A DNA stretch of 12,190 bases, taken from Candidatus Peregrinibacteria bacterium (lineage in GTDB: Bacteria > Patescibacteriota > Gracilibacteria > UM-FILTER-43-11). The position numbers and the translations under genes were made by a program. Under the pieces are notes generated by a model that was given only the letters and a program-made list of their open reading frames with translations, ran no database searches and had not been told where the DNA came from. Below are positions 1 through 5,324 of the stretch, one piece after another (the first letter of the stretch is position 1; each line of letters begins with the position of its first letter). The stretch is from contig JAFGNE010000069.1 in assembly GCA_016927155.1 (NCBI GenBank), positions 1 through 12,190 of the forward strand, in the 5' to 3' direction.

Positions 1-282
1 AATGACGTTTTTGACGGAAGCCGTATGCCCGACGGGCAATTTGGCCATGGCGGAAAGCGCGCGGGTTTCCGCGCCATTAACGGAATCTGCCGTCAGGTTT
101 GAGAGGTTTTTTACGGAAAAATCAGGCAGGGCCTGAGAAGTGAAATTGGCGGCGTTATGGGTGGCGGGAATCGAAGTGGGAGCGGGGGCGGCCACGACCG
201 TTTGGCTTTTGGACATGGTGCAGTGGATCCCGAAGGAAACCGCTTGCAAGGCCAAAAAAAGAGTAAAAACTTTGAGCCGCAT
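1..282 (-). CDS. Secreted or membrane-anchored protein, N-terminal part
   Basis: The minus strand is open from an ATG at 282 to the window edge (94 codons, no stop), so only the N-terminus is present. It begins MRLKVFTLFLALQAVSFG: a basic start followed by a hydrophobic stretch, which reads as a Sec signal peptide or signal anchor. A low-complexity Ala/Pro/Thr/Ser segment follows (VVAAPAPTSIPATHNAAN), typical of the linker after a signal peptide. The Cys near residue 21 is not in a good lipobox (GIHC), so a lipoprotein is unlikely. A near-consensus promoter (347-375, minus strand) lies about 60 bp upstream. There is no Shine-Dalgarno sequence. An alternative start is the ATG at 215 (MSKSQ), but that would drop the signal. 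Family unknown, because the functional part lies outside the window. Confidence 0.72.
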   Translation of the reverse strand, partial: MRLKVFTLFLALQAVSFGIHCTMSKSQTVVAAPAPTSIPATHNAANFTSQALPDFSVKNLSNLTADSVNGAETRALSAMAKLPVGHTASVKNVI

Positions 283-322
283 GGAAGGCTGGTTAAAGTA
301 CTCTTTTTGTGTTGGTTTTTGG

Positions 323-351
323 TTGGGATAACAGTAAAAGGGTATTATAAT
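323..351 (+). promoter_or_regulatory. Possible upstream promoter of the flippase gene
   Basis: TTGGGA (323-328), 17 bp, then TATAAT (346-351), pointing toward the flippase. Its -10 box overlaps the -10 of the divergent minus-strand promoter. The leader to the ATG at 413 would be about 55 nt. Confidence 0.45.
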
Positions 352-375
352 ATAATATTTTATATAAAATGTCAA
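347..375 (-). promoter_or_regulatory. Sigma70-type promoter for the secreted protein gene
   Basis: On the minus strand a perfect -35 TTGACA (375-370) is followed after 17 bp by TATTAT (352-347). A second TATAAT lies at 349-344. Transcription would start near 340, giving a leader of about 58 nt before the ATG at 282. Confidence 0.65.
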
Positions 376-400
376 TAGCAAAATACCCCACGTAAACAGG

Positions 401-406
401 TATAAT
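401..406 (+). promoter_or_regulatory. Start-proximal -10 box, possible leaderless flippase mRNA
   Basis: A perfect TATAAT ends 6 bp before the flippase ATG (413). With the usual 6-7 bp between -10 box and start point, transcription would begin at or next to the A of the ATG. No good -35 box lies 16-18 bp upstream, so this rests on the -10 alone. Confidence 0.4.
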
Positions 407-412
407 CCCAAT

Positions 413-1954
413 ATGTCCATCGCCCGTAAAATCCTCGAAAATACCTTTGTCCAAGTGCTTGGACGGTTTATAACGGCAGCGCTTTCTATCGTCGTCCTTA
501 AGGTCATTTCCAGTTATTTGGGGGCGGCGGGGTATGGCGATTACACCACCGTTTACCAGTTTTTGGCCTTTTTCGGCATCGCGGCGGATTTTGGCATTTA
601 CACGATTACGGTAAAGGAAATGTCGAAAGATGAGACCCGGATCCCCATGATCCTGGGCAACGTGTTGGGCCTGCGCACCGCTCTGATTGTGCTTGCCATG
701 GGTGCCGCTGTCGGCGTGGCTTTTTTAGTGCCGCAATACCATACCACGGCTATTTTTCTGGGAGTCCTCATTTCCACGATGGCCACCTTTTTTACATTGC
801 TTAACGGCACTGTTTCGAGCGTCCTTCAGGTGCACCTTAAGATGCAATACGCCACCATCGGCCAGGTGGTCGGCAAAATCCTGAGTGTCGTTTATATCGC
901 GGCTGTGGCTTATGTGCTTTTCATCAACAACACGGTGACCGGTTTTTACCACTTGCTGTGGGCGGGGGTTTTGGGAAATTTTATCCAATTCGCCATCACG
1001 ACGTATTACGTCCGCAGGTACACCACAATCGCTTATCGGTTTGACTGGGCTTTTTGGAAGCACATCTTTTTTACCTCCCTGCCGTATGGCGTGGCACTGG
1101 TGCTTTCCACCATCTATTTCAGGCTCGACGTGATCCTGCTCACCCTCATGCTGCCCCATACCGCCGTTGCGGAAGACGGGTCCGTCACTTGTGCCCAATC
1201 CATGTGCGGCGATACGGAAGTCGGCCTTTTGGGCGTGGCCATGCGCATGCTCGAGGTGCTGATCATCATCCCCGTTTATTTTATGAATTCGGTGCTCCCC
1301 GTGATGACACGTTTTATTGAAGAGCAGAGCGAAAAGATCCGTAAGCTCATGCAGTATTCCTTCGATTTTCTGGCGGCCACGGCCATGCCGCTTTTGGTGG
1401 GAGGCTTCGTGCTTTCCGTGCCCATCATTTACTTCATTTCCGACCCGCAGTTTGTGAGCGGGCACAGATACATTTTCGGTTCGGATCTCGCCGTCCGTAT
1501 CCTGATGTTCGCCATGCTTTTTTCTTTTATCAACGCGCTTTTCGGGTTCACGTTAGTCGTGCTGAACAAGCAGGTGAAACTGATGTACATCAACGCCGCC
1601 TGTGTGATTTTTAACCTCATCGGCAATGTCCTCACCATCCCCCTGTGGGGGTTCAGGGGTTCCGCTATCACCTCGGTGCTTTCCGAGTTTTTTATCCTCG
1701 TGATGACATACCATGTGGCTCGCAAAGCCTTAGGCTTCCACCTTTCCGTGCGTTCCACTTCCAAAATCACCTTTTCGGCCCTTGTGATGGGCGCGGCGGT
1801 TTGGGCGGGTTTTTATTGGATGCAGGATGTCCGTTATGTTTTTCAGCTTGCTATCCTGGTGCCCCTGGGCGGCGCGACTTACGGCATTATGATGCTTGCG
1901 ACAAAAGCCATCACACCGGAAATGTGGGCGCTTTTAAGGCGAAAGGCGGAATAG
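413..1954 (+). CDS. Oligosaccharide flippase, Wzx/MOP superfamily
   Basis: A 513-aa polytopic membrane protein with at least a dozen hydrophobic segments spread over its length. The N-terminus has the typical layout of polysaccharide/oligosaccharide flippases: an amphipathic start, a first helix around 17-36, then GxxGYGDYTT (38-46) and AADFGIYTITVKEM (57-70). Such proteins move lipid-linked sugar units across the cytoplasmic membrane for surface polysaccharide or glycoprotein synthesis; the family is known, the substrate here is not. An additional hydrophilic loop near 247-270 carries two cysteines (C260, C265). The usual family length is 400-500 aa, so this one is complete and slightly long. 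The ATG at 413 is preferred because the first helix follows directly. It ends 4 bp before the convergent gene on the other strand, with no terminator between. No glycosyltransferases are visible in the window. Confidence 0.85.
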   Translation: MSIARKILENTFVQVLGRFITAALSIVVLKVISSYLGAAGYGDYTTVYQFLAFFGIAADFGIYTITVKEMSKDETRIPMILGNVLGLRTALIVLAMGAAVGVAFLVPQYHTTAIFLGVLISTMATFFTLLNGTVSSVLQVHLKMQYATIGQVVGKILSVVYIAAVAYVLFINNTVTGFYHLLWAGVLGNFIQFAITTYYVRRYTTIAYRFDWAFWKHIFFTSLPYGVALVLSTIYFRLDVILLTLMLPHTAVAEDGSVTCAQSMCGDTEVGLLGVAMRMLEVLIIIPVYFMNSVLPVMTRFIEEQSEKIRKLMQYSFDFLAATAMPLLVGGFVLSVPIIYFISDPQFVSGHRYIFGSDLAVRILMFAMLFSFINALFGFTLVVLNKQVKLMYINAACVIFNLIGNVLTIPLWGFRGSAITSVLSEFFILVMTYHVARKALGFHLSVRSTSKITFSALVMGAAVWAGFYWMQDVRYVFQLAILVPLGGATYGIMMLATKAITPEMWALLRRKAE

Positions 1955-1958
1955 CGGT

Positions 1959-2243
1959 TTATTGGCGGATGTTATGGGGGATTTCTTTTTCCCGCTCATG
2001 GGGGATATGCCCCTTGTGCAGTTTCACTTCATAGGTGATGTCTTCCCCGTAGCGTTCTTCCAGCGCTTTTTTCAGGTGCTTGTCATTTTCATTTTCCGTG
2101 AATTCATGCAGGGGTGCCGCGTTGTCCACGTAAATGACCAGATGCTTATTTTCAAAATGCAGTTCTTTCACATGCGTTTGCACAAGATGCTTGGTATGCG
2201 CGTGCGTGATGAGTTCCGCTAGGGCTTTGATTTGATGTTCCAT
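1959..2243 (-). CDS. Small His-rich protein of unknown function
   Basis: A 94-aa protein from the ATG at 2243 (MEHQIKALAEL). The frame stays open upstream to 2273, but that start would lie inside the tRNA-Glu gene, so 2243 is chosen. It is hydrophilic, with many histidines and charged residues. The middle (HLVIYVDNAAPLHEF) looks like a beta strand pair, followed by a helix (KHLKKALEERYG) and another strand (ITYEVKLHKG). This strand-helix-strand layout resembles the DciA/DUF721 type, but the similarity is weak and I would not name it so. The start lies 18 nt behind the CCA end of tRNA-Glu, in the same direction, with no Shine-Dalgarno sequence and no promoter in the gap, so it is probably made from a tRNA-mRNA cotranscript. 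Confidence 0.7.
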   Translation of the reverse strand: MEHQIKALAELITHAHTKHLVQTHVKELHFENKHLVIYVDNAAPLHEFTENENDKHLKKALEERYGEDITYEVKLHKGHIPHEREKEIPHNIRQ

Positions 2244-2261
2244 AGTAATGGGGTTATTAGG

Positions 2262-2336
2262 TGGCAGCCTCACGGGGAATCGAACCCCGGTTATCGGAAT
2301 GAGAATCCGACGTCCTAACCGCTAGACGATGAGGCC
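2262..2336 (-). tRNA. tRNA-Glu (anticodon CTC)
   Basis: On the minus strand the sequence folds as a cloverleaf. The acceptor pairs GGCCTCA with TGAGGCT (first pair G-U wobble). The anticodon stem is TCGGA/TCCGA with loop TTCTCAT, giving anticodon CTC. The T arm is CCGGGGTTCGATTCCCCG. The discriminator is G and CCA is encoded (2264-2262). It lies directly upstream of the small gene on the same strand. Confidence 0.93.
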
Positions 2337-2345
2337 TCGAAGGAA

Positions 2346-2374
2346 ATTTTACTGGAGCTTGCGATTTGGCGCAA
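2346..2374 (-). promoter_or_regulatory. Promoter of tRNA-Glu
   Basis: Minus strand: TTGCGC (2374-2369), 17 bp, TAAAAT (2351-2346). The predicted start, about 2339, is a few bases before the tRNA 5' end at 2336, as usual for tRNA genes. Confidence 0.55.
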
Positions 2375-2401
2375 CAATTGGCGGTGATTTGACATATCTG
2401 C

Positions 2402-2430
2402 TTGACTTTTTCCTGTTATCTCTTTATACT
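2402..2430 (+). promoter_or_regulatory. Promoter of the RRM protein gene
   Basis: TTGACT (2402-2407), 17 bp, TATACT (2425-2430). The expected start is near 2437, which leaves a leader of about 100 nt. A TTGACA also occurs at 2389-2394, too far from this -10 to be its partner. Confidence 0.65.
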
Positions 2431-2481
2431 CTCCATGTTGTTTCTTTTAAGTAAGCTTCTACACCACGGGCCTAAAGCCAC

Positions 2482-2538
2482 AGGTTAAAAAGTCTTAGTA
2501 AGAGAGCACGTTTTATTTCTTTTTAACTTTTTTAACCT
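2482..2538 (+). promoter_or_regulatory. Two-state hairpin in the RRM gene leader
   Basis: AGGTTAAAAA (2482-2491) is perfectly complementary to TTTTTAACCT (2529-2538), which ends one base before the ATG at 2540. Nearly the same left arm, GTTAAAAAG (2484-2492), is also perfectly complementary to CTTTTTAAC (2519-2527). The two pairings exclude each other. One masks the start region and the other frees it. Function is inferred; the complementarity is seen directly. Confidence 0.4.
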
Positions 2539-2539
2539 T

Positions 2540-2842
2540 ATGGCTACAAAGCTGTATGTTGGTGGTCTTCCCTACTCCACCAAGGATAACGAGCTGCAGG
2601 AGGCTTTCGCCCCTGCCGGCACTGTCGTTTCCGCCCAGGTCATTGTTGACCGCATGTCCGGCCGCTCCAAGGGTTTCGGTTTCGTGGAAATGTCCACGGA
2701 TGAAGAAGCCCAGAAAGCGATCGAGATGTGGAACGGCAAGGAATTCGGCGGCCGCAAGCTCGTCGTCAATGAGGCCCGCCCCTTGGGCGAACGCCCCCCT
2801 CGCCGCGATTTTGGCGGCGGCGGCGGTGGTGGCCGCTGGTAA
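2540..2842 (+). CDS. RRM-type glycine-rich RNA-binding protein
   Basis: A 100-aa protein consisting of one RNA recognition motif and a short tail. RNP2 is LYVGGLPY (5-12) and RNP1 is KGFGFVEM (44-51), with the aromatic residues that stack on RNA bases in place. The order strand, helix, strand, strand, helix, strand is readable through residue 79. The tail (80-100) is Arg-rich and then a seven-glycine run ending in RW. Small proteins of this type in cyanobacteria and other bacteria bind single-stranded RNA and are often cold-induced; that role is only inferred here. The gene stands alone between its own promoter and a strong terminator. The leader of about 100 nt with alternative hairpins suggests post-transcriptional control, possibly by the protein itself. 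No Shine-Dalgarno sequence precedes the ATG. Confidence 0.93.
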   Translation: MATKLYVGGLPYSTKDNELQEAFAPAGTVVSAQVIVDRMSGRSKGFGFVEMSTDEEAQKAIEMWNGKEFGGRKLVVNEARPLGERPPRRDFGGGGGGGRW

Positions 2843-2861
2843 TCGCTTGATTATCACTTAT

Positions 2862-2889
2862 AAAAAACCCCGCTTCGGCGGGGTTTTTT
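2862..2889 (+). terminator. Intrinsic terminator after the RRM gene
   Basis: The stem CCCCGC (2868-2873), loop TTCG and GCGGGG (2878-2883) is followed by six T and preceded by six A. It is a strong factor-independent terminator that could work in both directions, 20 bp after the stop codon. Confidence 0.93.
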
Positions 2890-2940
2890 AGTCAATCAAG
2901 AGCTATTACCAATGCCGCCCTCTGTCTATCGTGTTTTGGG

Positions 2941-3005
2941 TCATTTTCAAATCGTTTCGCTTTTTGTACAAAAATAGGAAATAAAGCGAAACGATTTGAA
3001 AATGA
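2941..3005. repeat. 23-bp perfect inverted repeat with nested palindrome
   Basis: Positions 2941-2963 and 2983-3005 are perfect reverse complements (23 bp) around a 19-nt spacer. The spacer edge holds a further perfect 14-bp palindrome, TTTTTGTACAAAAA (2961-2974). There is no T-tract, a terminator already lies at 2862-2889, and there is no coding frame. No target-site duplication is evident at the flanks. It could be a small non-autonomous element, a regulator site or an RNA hairpin. Confidence 0.85.
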
Positions 3006-3039
3006 GTGGAATCGGATTGCCCTGCCCAATTAAGGTGAA

Positions 3040-3068
3040 TTGCCCCGCGTCCTATTTTTTGTTATGCT
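3040..3068 (+). promoter_or_regulatory. Extended -10 promoter of tRNA-Val
   Basis: TTGCCC (3040-3045), 17 bp, TATGCT (3063-3068), with a TGT extension directly before the -10. The start would be near 3075, 5 bp before the tRNA. Confidence 0.55.
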
Positions 3069-3079
3069 CGCACCGTCTT

Positions 3080-3156
3080 GGGCGCTTAGCTCAGTTGGTT
3101 AGAGCATCTGCTTTACACGCAGAGGGTCAAAGGTTCGAATCCTTTAGCGCCCACCA
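3080..3156 (+). tRNA. tRNA-Val (anticodon TAC)
   Basis: A complete cloverleaf. Acceptor GGGCGCT (3080-3086) pairs with AGCGCCC (3146-3152). The anticodon stem is TCTGC/GCAGA with loop TTTACAC, giving anticodon TAC. The T loop is GGTTCGAAT. The discriminator is A and CCA is encoded (3154-3156). A protein start codon follows 15 nt later on the same strand. Confidence 0.96.
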
Positions 3157-3171
3157 TTAACAAAAACAACT

Positions 3172-3615
3172 ATGCCCAAAAAACCATCCGCCGCCGCGCT
3201 CAATAATCTCCCCGACTTCAAAATCTGGGGCGAACATTTGAAAGACGTGAAAAACGCGCGCTTTTACAAGGGGAAGTTCGTCCTCACCGATGCCGGCAAG
3301 TTCATCGCCAAACTGTTCCCGCGGGAAAAATACGCGGCCGCCAACCTGTACCACAACCACATGCTCGCGGAGCTCGGCGTGGAAAAGCCCGAAAGCCCCG
3401 CGGTGAAAAAAGAGATTGCCGGCGGCGGGAAGATCGAAATTGAGCTCATCGGCGATTACATGGAGTGCCGCCTTTTCGGCGAAAGCCAGACTTATGGCAA
3501 ATACAACGCGTTCGATATCGACCTGCCCGGCCTTGAAAAAGCGGTGGGTGAAGCCTTTGGCATGGGCGGCATCACTGTGCTGGTTATCCCGGATTATGAA
3601 AACGTGTCTGTTTAA
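3172..3615 (+). CDS. Janus/Ocnus (PHPT1-like) family protein, putative
   Basis: A 147-aa soluble protein. Its second half follows the layout of eukaryotic 14-kDa phosphohistidine phosphatase (PHPT1, Janus/Ocnus family). YHNHMLAEL (60-68) sits where PHPT1 has YHADIYDKV with its catalytic His53. GGGKIEIE (84-91) matches GGGRISHQ. CRLFGESQTYGKYN (99-112) matches the IHVYGYSMAYG block. The candidate catalytic histidine would be H61, with H63 nearby. If active, it would remove phosphate from protein histidines or a related substrate, but activity is inferred from motifs only. The first 30 residues are a charged extension. The ATG lies 15 nt behind tRNA-Val with an A-rich gap and no Shine-Dalgarno sequence, and the upp-like gene follows after 11 nt, so the three are probably cotranscribed. 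Confidence 0.6.
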   Translation: MPKKPSAAALNNLPDFKIWGEHLKDVKNARFYKGKFVLTDAGKFIAKLFPREKYAAANLYHNHMLAELGVEKPESPAVKKEIAGGGKIEIELIGDYMECRLFGESQTYGKYNAFDIDLPGLEKAVGEAFGMGGITVLVIPDYENVSV

Positions 3616-3626
3616 AATTTATTCCC

Positions 3627-4313
3627 ATGAAGACCGTCATCCTCGACACGCCTTATCACCTTTCCCTTTTGGCCGAACTGGGGAAGCCGGAAACGTCCCA
3701 GCCGCGCGTGGAAAAACTGGTGGAGGAACTTTACGCGAGCCTTTTTGAAACCGTGGTGGATAAGGAATTGGAGCAGGCGGCGGCGAAGGTCAAAACCCGC
3801 GTTTACGCCAAAGACAGGCGCGGCGTTTTTAAAGGGAAGATTTTTAAGAGGAATCAGAAAGCCGTGGTGGCCGATATCATCCGCGCGGGGATACAGCCGA
3901 GCCACCTGTTTTATATCCGCCTCACGGAAATTCTCGACCCCAAAAACATCCGCCAGGACCACATCATGAGCCAGCGCGTTGAAACGTCGAATGGCGTTAC
4001 CGGTACAACGCTCATGGGCTCCAAAATCGGCGGTTCCGTCAAAAACGCCATCGTCTTCCTTCCCGATCCCATGGGCGCCACCGGCCACAGCATGGAGGAA
4101 ATCATCGGTTTTTACGAAAAAAAATACGGCCCCGCCAAAAAATACGTTGCGGTCCACCTCATCGTTACGCCGCAATACCTTAAGCGCGTCGGGACGATCA
4201 AGGCCAAGGTAGCCGTTTACGCCGCGCGGCAAGATAAAGGACTGACGAAAGATGATTTTATTTATCCCGGCCTTGGGGGAATGGGCGAGATTATCAACAA
4301 CACGTTAAAATAA
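3627..4313 (+). CDS. upp: Uracil phosphoribosyltransferase family protein
   Basis: A 228-aa protein of the type I phosphoribosyltransferase fold. The PRPP-binding loop is DPMGATGHS (147-155), matching the DPMLATGGS of bacterial Upp. RAG (86-88) matches the LRAGLG block. The C-terminal uracil-binding region YPGLGGMGEIINNT (213-226) matches IPGLGDAGDKIFGT. Upp converts uracil and PRPP to UMP in pyrimidine salvage in the cytoplasm. Two points are odd. The first aspartate of the usual GLGDAGD is glycine here and the second is glutamate, and the protein is about 20 residues longer than typical Upp (about 208 aa), with a basic, divergent middle (60-80). Substrate choice may differ. It follows the Janus/Ocnus-like gene by 11 nt. 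Family assignment is firm; exact substrate is not. Confidence 0.82.
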   Translation: MKTVILDTPYHLSLLAELGKPETSQPRVEKLVEELYASLFETVVDKELEQAAAKVKTRVYAKDRRGVFKGKIFKRNQKAVVADIIRAGIQPSHLFYIRLTEILDPKNIRQDHIMSQRVETSNGVTGTTLMGSKIGGSVKNAIVFLPDPMGATGHSMEEIIGFYEKKYGPAKKYVAVHLIVTPQYLKRVGTIKAKVAVYAARQDKGLTKDDFIYPGLGGMGEIINNTLK

Positions 4314-4364
4314 CGTGTGACGCGTGACGTAAATTCCGCATACTACACACGGCACACTAAATCA

Positions 4365-4393
4365 TTGATTTTTCGCTCATTATTTGATATAAT
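4365..4393 (+). promoter_or_regulatory. Promoter of the orphan-protein operon
   Basis: TTGATT (4365-4370), 17 bp, TATAAT (4388-4393), with TGA directly before the -10, making it an extended -10 promoter. The start would be near 4400, only about 14 nt before the first ATG at 4414. It is one of the best promoters in the window. Confidence 0.7.
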
Positions 4394-4413
4394 AATTAGA
4401 TAATTTTTTAGAT

Positions 4414-4797
4414 ATGCCCCAGGATTACGCGAAATACCGGGACACCGTCATTGATCCCAAGACGCAGGAAATGCTGAATAAGCCCCTGCCGGCGGGCGAA
4501 GTGGACCCCAAATACGCCGAATTTCTCGACATGCTTCTTAAAAAGTTTGAAAGCGGCGAAATCAACCCGCATCTTGCCTCTTCGCTTTATAACCGCGCGG
4601 TTTACGAAAAACTAAGTGAAAACGACCGGGAAAAAGCGGACATGACCGCCATCAACCTAATGAGCGTCATCCGCCAGATTGAAATGCTGTGGAGGCTGGA
4701 GCATAAAGCTTCGTTCGAGGTCATGAACCTGGTGGAAACCGTTTTCCGGATGAAATCCGGGTTCGAGGAACTCCACGGCGACGTCTATATTATCTGA
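4414..4797 (+). CDS. Unknown protein, first gene of the operon
   Basis: A 127-aa protein that I do not recognise. It is hydrophilic, has no signal peptide or membrane segment and no cysteine. After a Pro-rich start (residues 1-30) it appears almost wholly helical. Residues 34-45 (AEFLDMLLKKFE) and 79-113 form long amphipathic helices, suggesting a helical bundle or adaptor. It is the first gene behind the 4365-4393 promoter and has a very short leader (about 14 nt, AT-rich, no Shine-Dalgarno sequence). The next start codon follows 5 nt after its stop. Codon use (many C/G third positions) is like that of genes D to K of the operon, supporting that it is real. Confidence 0.75.
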   Translation: MPQDYAKYRDTVIDPKTQEMLNKPLPAGEVDPKYAEFLDMLLKKFESGEINPHLASSLYNRAVYEKLSENDREKADMTAINLMSVIRQIEMLWRLEHKASFEVMNLVETVFRMKSGFEELHGDVYII

Positions 4798-4802
4798 TTT
4801 TT

Positions 4803-5012
4803 ATGGGAGCAGGCGATTACATGCCCACCGGCCATCACCGCAGAAGGTACGACCCCAAAGCGGCCAAGCGAATCCGTGAGGGCGGCAAAAAGGCCGATGC
4901 CATCCGCCAGCTTTCCGTTAAACAGCACCAGGAACACGAGGTGCCCGCCGCGGAAGAGGAATTGCAAAAAGCGCTGGAGGCGATGGAAAACAACAATAAC
5001 AAACAAAAATAA
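4803..5012 (+). CDS. Small charged protein of unknown function
   Basis: A 69-aa, highly charged protein. The first part (residues 8-30) is basic with HHRRR and KAAKRIREGGKKAD, which could bind nucleic acid or an acidic partner. The second half is an acidic helix (EVPAAEEELQKALEAMENN) ending in a run of Asn and Lys. There is no membrane segment. An alternative start is the ATG six codons downstream (MPTGHH). The 5-nt and 11-nt gaps to its neighbours indicate cotranscription. Family unknown. Confidence 0.6.
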   Translation: MGAGDYMPTGHHRRRYDPKAAKRIREGGKKADAIRQLSVKQHQEHEVPAAEEELQKALEAMENNNNKQK

Positions 5013-5023
5013 ACCCCAAAACC

Positions 5024-5293
5024 ATGACCGATATCGAACAGCGCATCCTCGATCTTATCAAGGAAAACCCCCACCTTTCGGAGGAGCTTAAAAGCAAGTA
5101 CATCCTTGCCCTCTTTCTGATGACTACCAAGGAGCAGGAGGAATACCTGCGCCTCATCCAGGCCTTCACTTATAGGTGCAATTCCGCCGAGCGGGGCATT
5201 TATGTTTTGCGCGCCGACGAGGCCCAAAAGGTGATGAAAACGCTGGAAGACGTGAAGCAGGATATTTTGGGGAAAATCCAATCCGAAAAATAA
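5024..5293 (+). CDS. Small helical protein of unknown function
   Basis: An 89-aa protein that I do not recognise. It is predicted by eye to be nearly all helix: residues 2-15 (TDIEQRILDLIKEN), 18-50 with KSKYILALFLMTTKEQEEYLRL, and a C-terminal amphipathic helix 64-87. The stretch YILALFLM (26-33) is hydrophobic but too short for a membrane span and more likely packs in a bundle. One cysteine (C52). AACC directly precedes the ATG, with no Shine-Dalgarno sequence. It lies 11 nt behind the small charged gene and 31 nt ahead of the 313-aa gene. Confidence 0.65.
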   Translation: MTDIEQRILDLIKENPHLSEELKSKYILALFLMTTKEQEEYLRLIQAFTYRCNSAERGIYVLRADEAQKVMKTLEDVKQDILGKIQSEK

Positions 5294-5324
5294 TTTAACA
5301 ACCGATTTTTTAATACCAAGAACC

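Noticed and set aside
725..1465. Minus-strand open frame (246 codons) opposite the flippase
   Set aside because: His/Gly/Asp-rich shadow of a membrane protein gene, with no recognisable domain.
4300..4318. Hairpin ACACGTTA-AAA-TAACGTGT as terminator of the upp-like gene
   Set aside because: The stem is only 8 bp, AT-rich, overlaps the stop codon and lacks a T-tract. I could not support a terminator.
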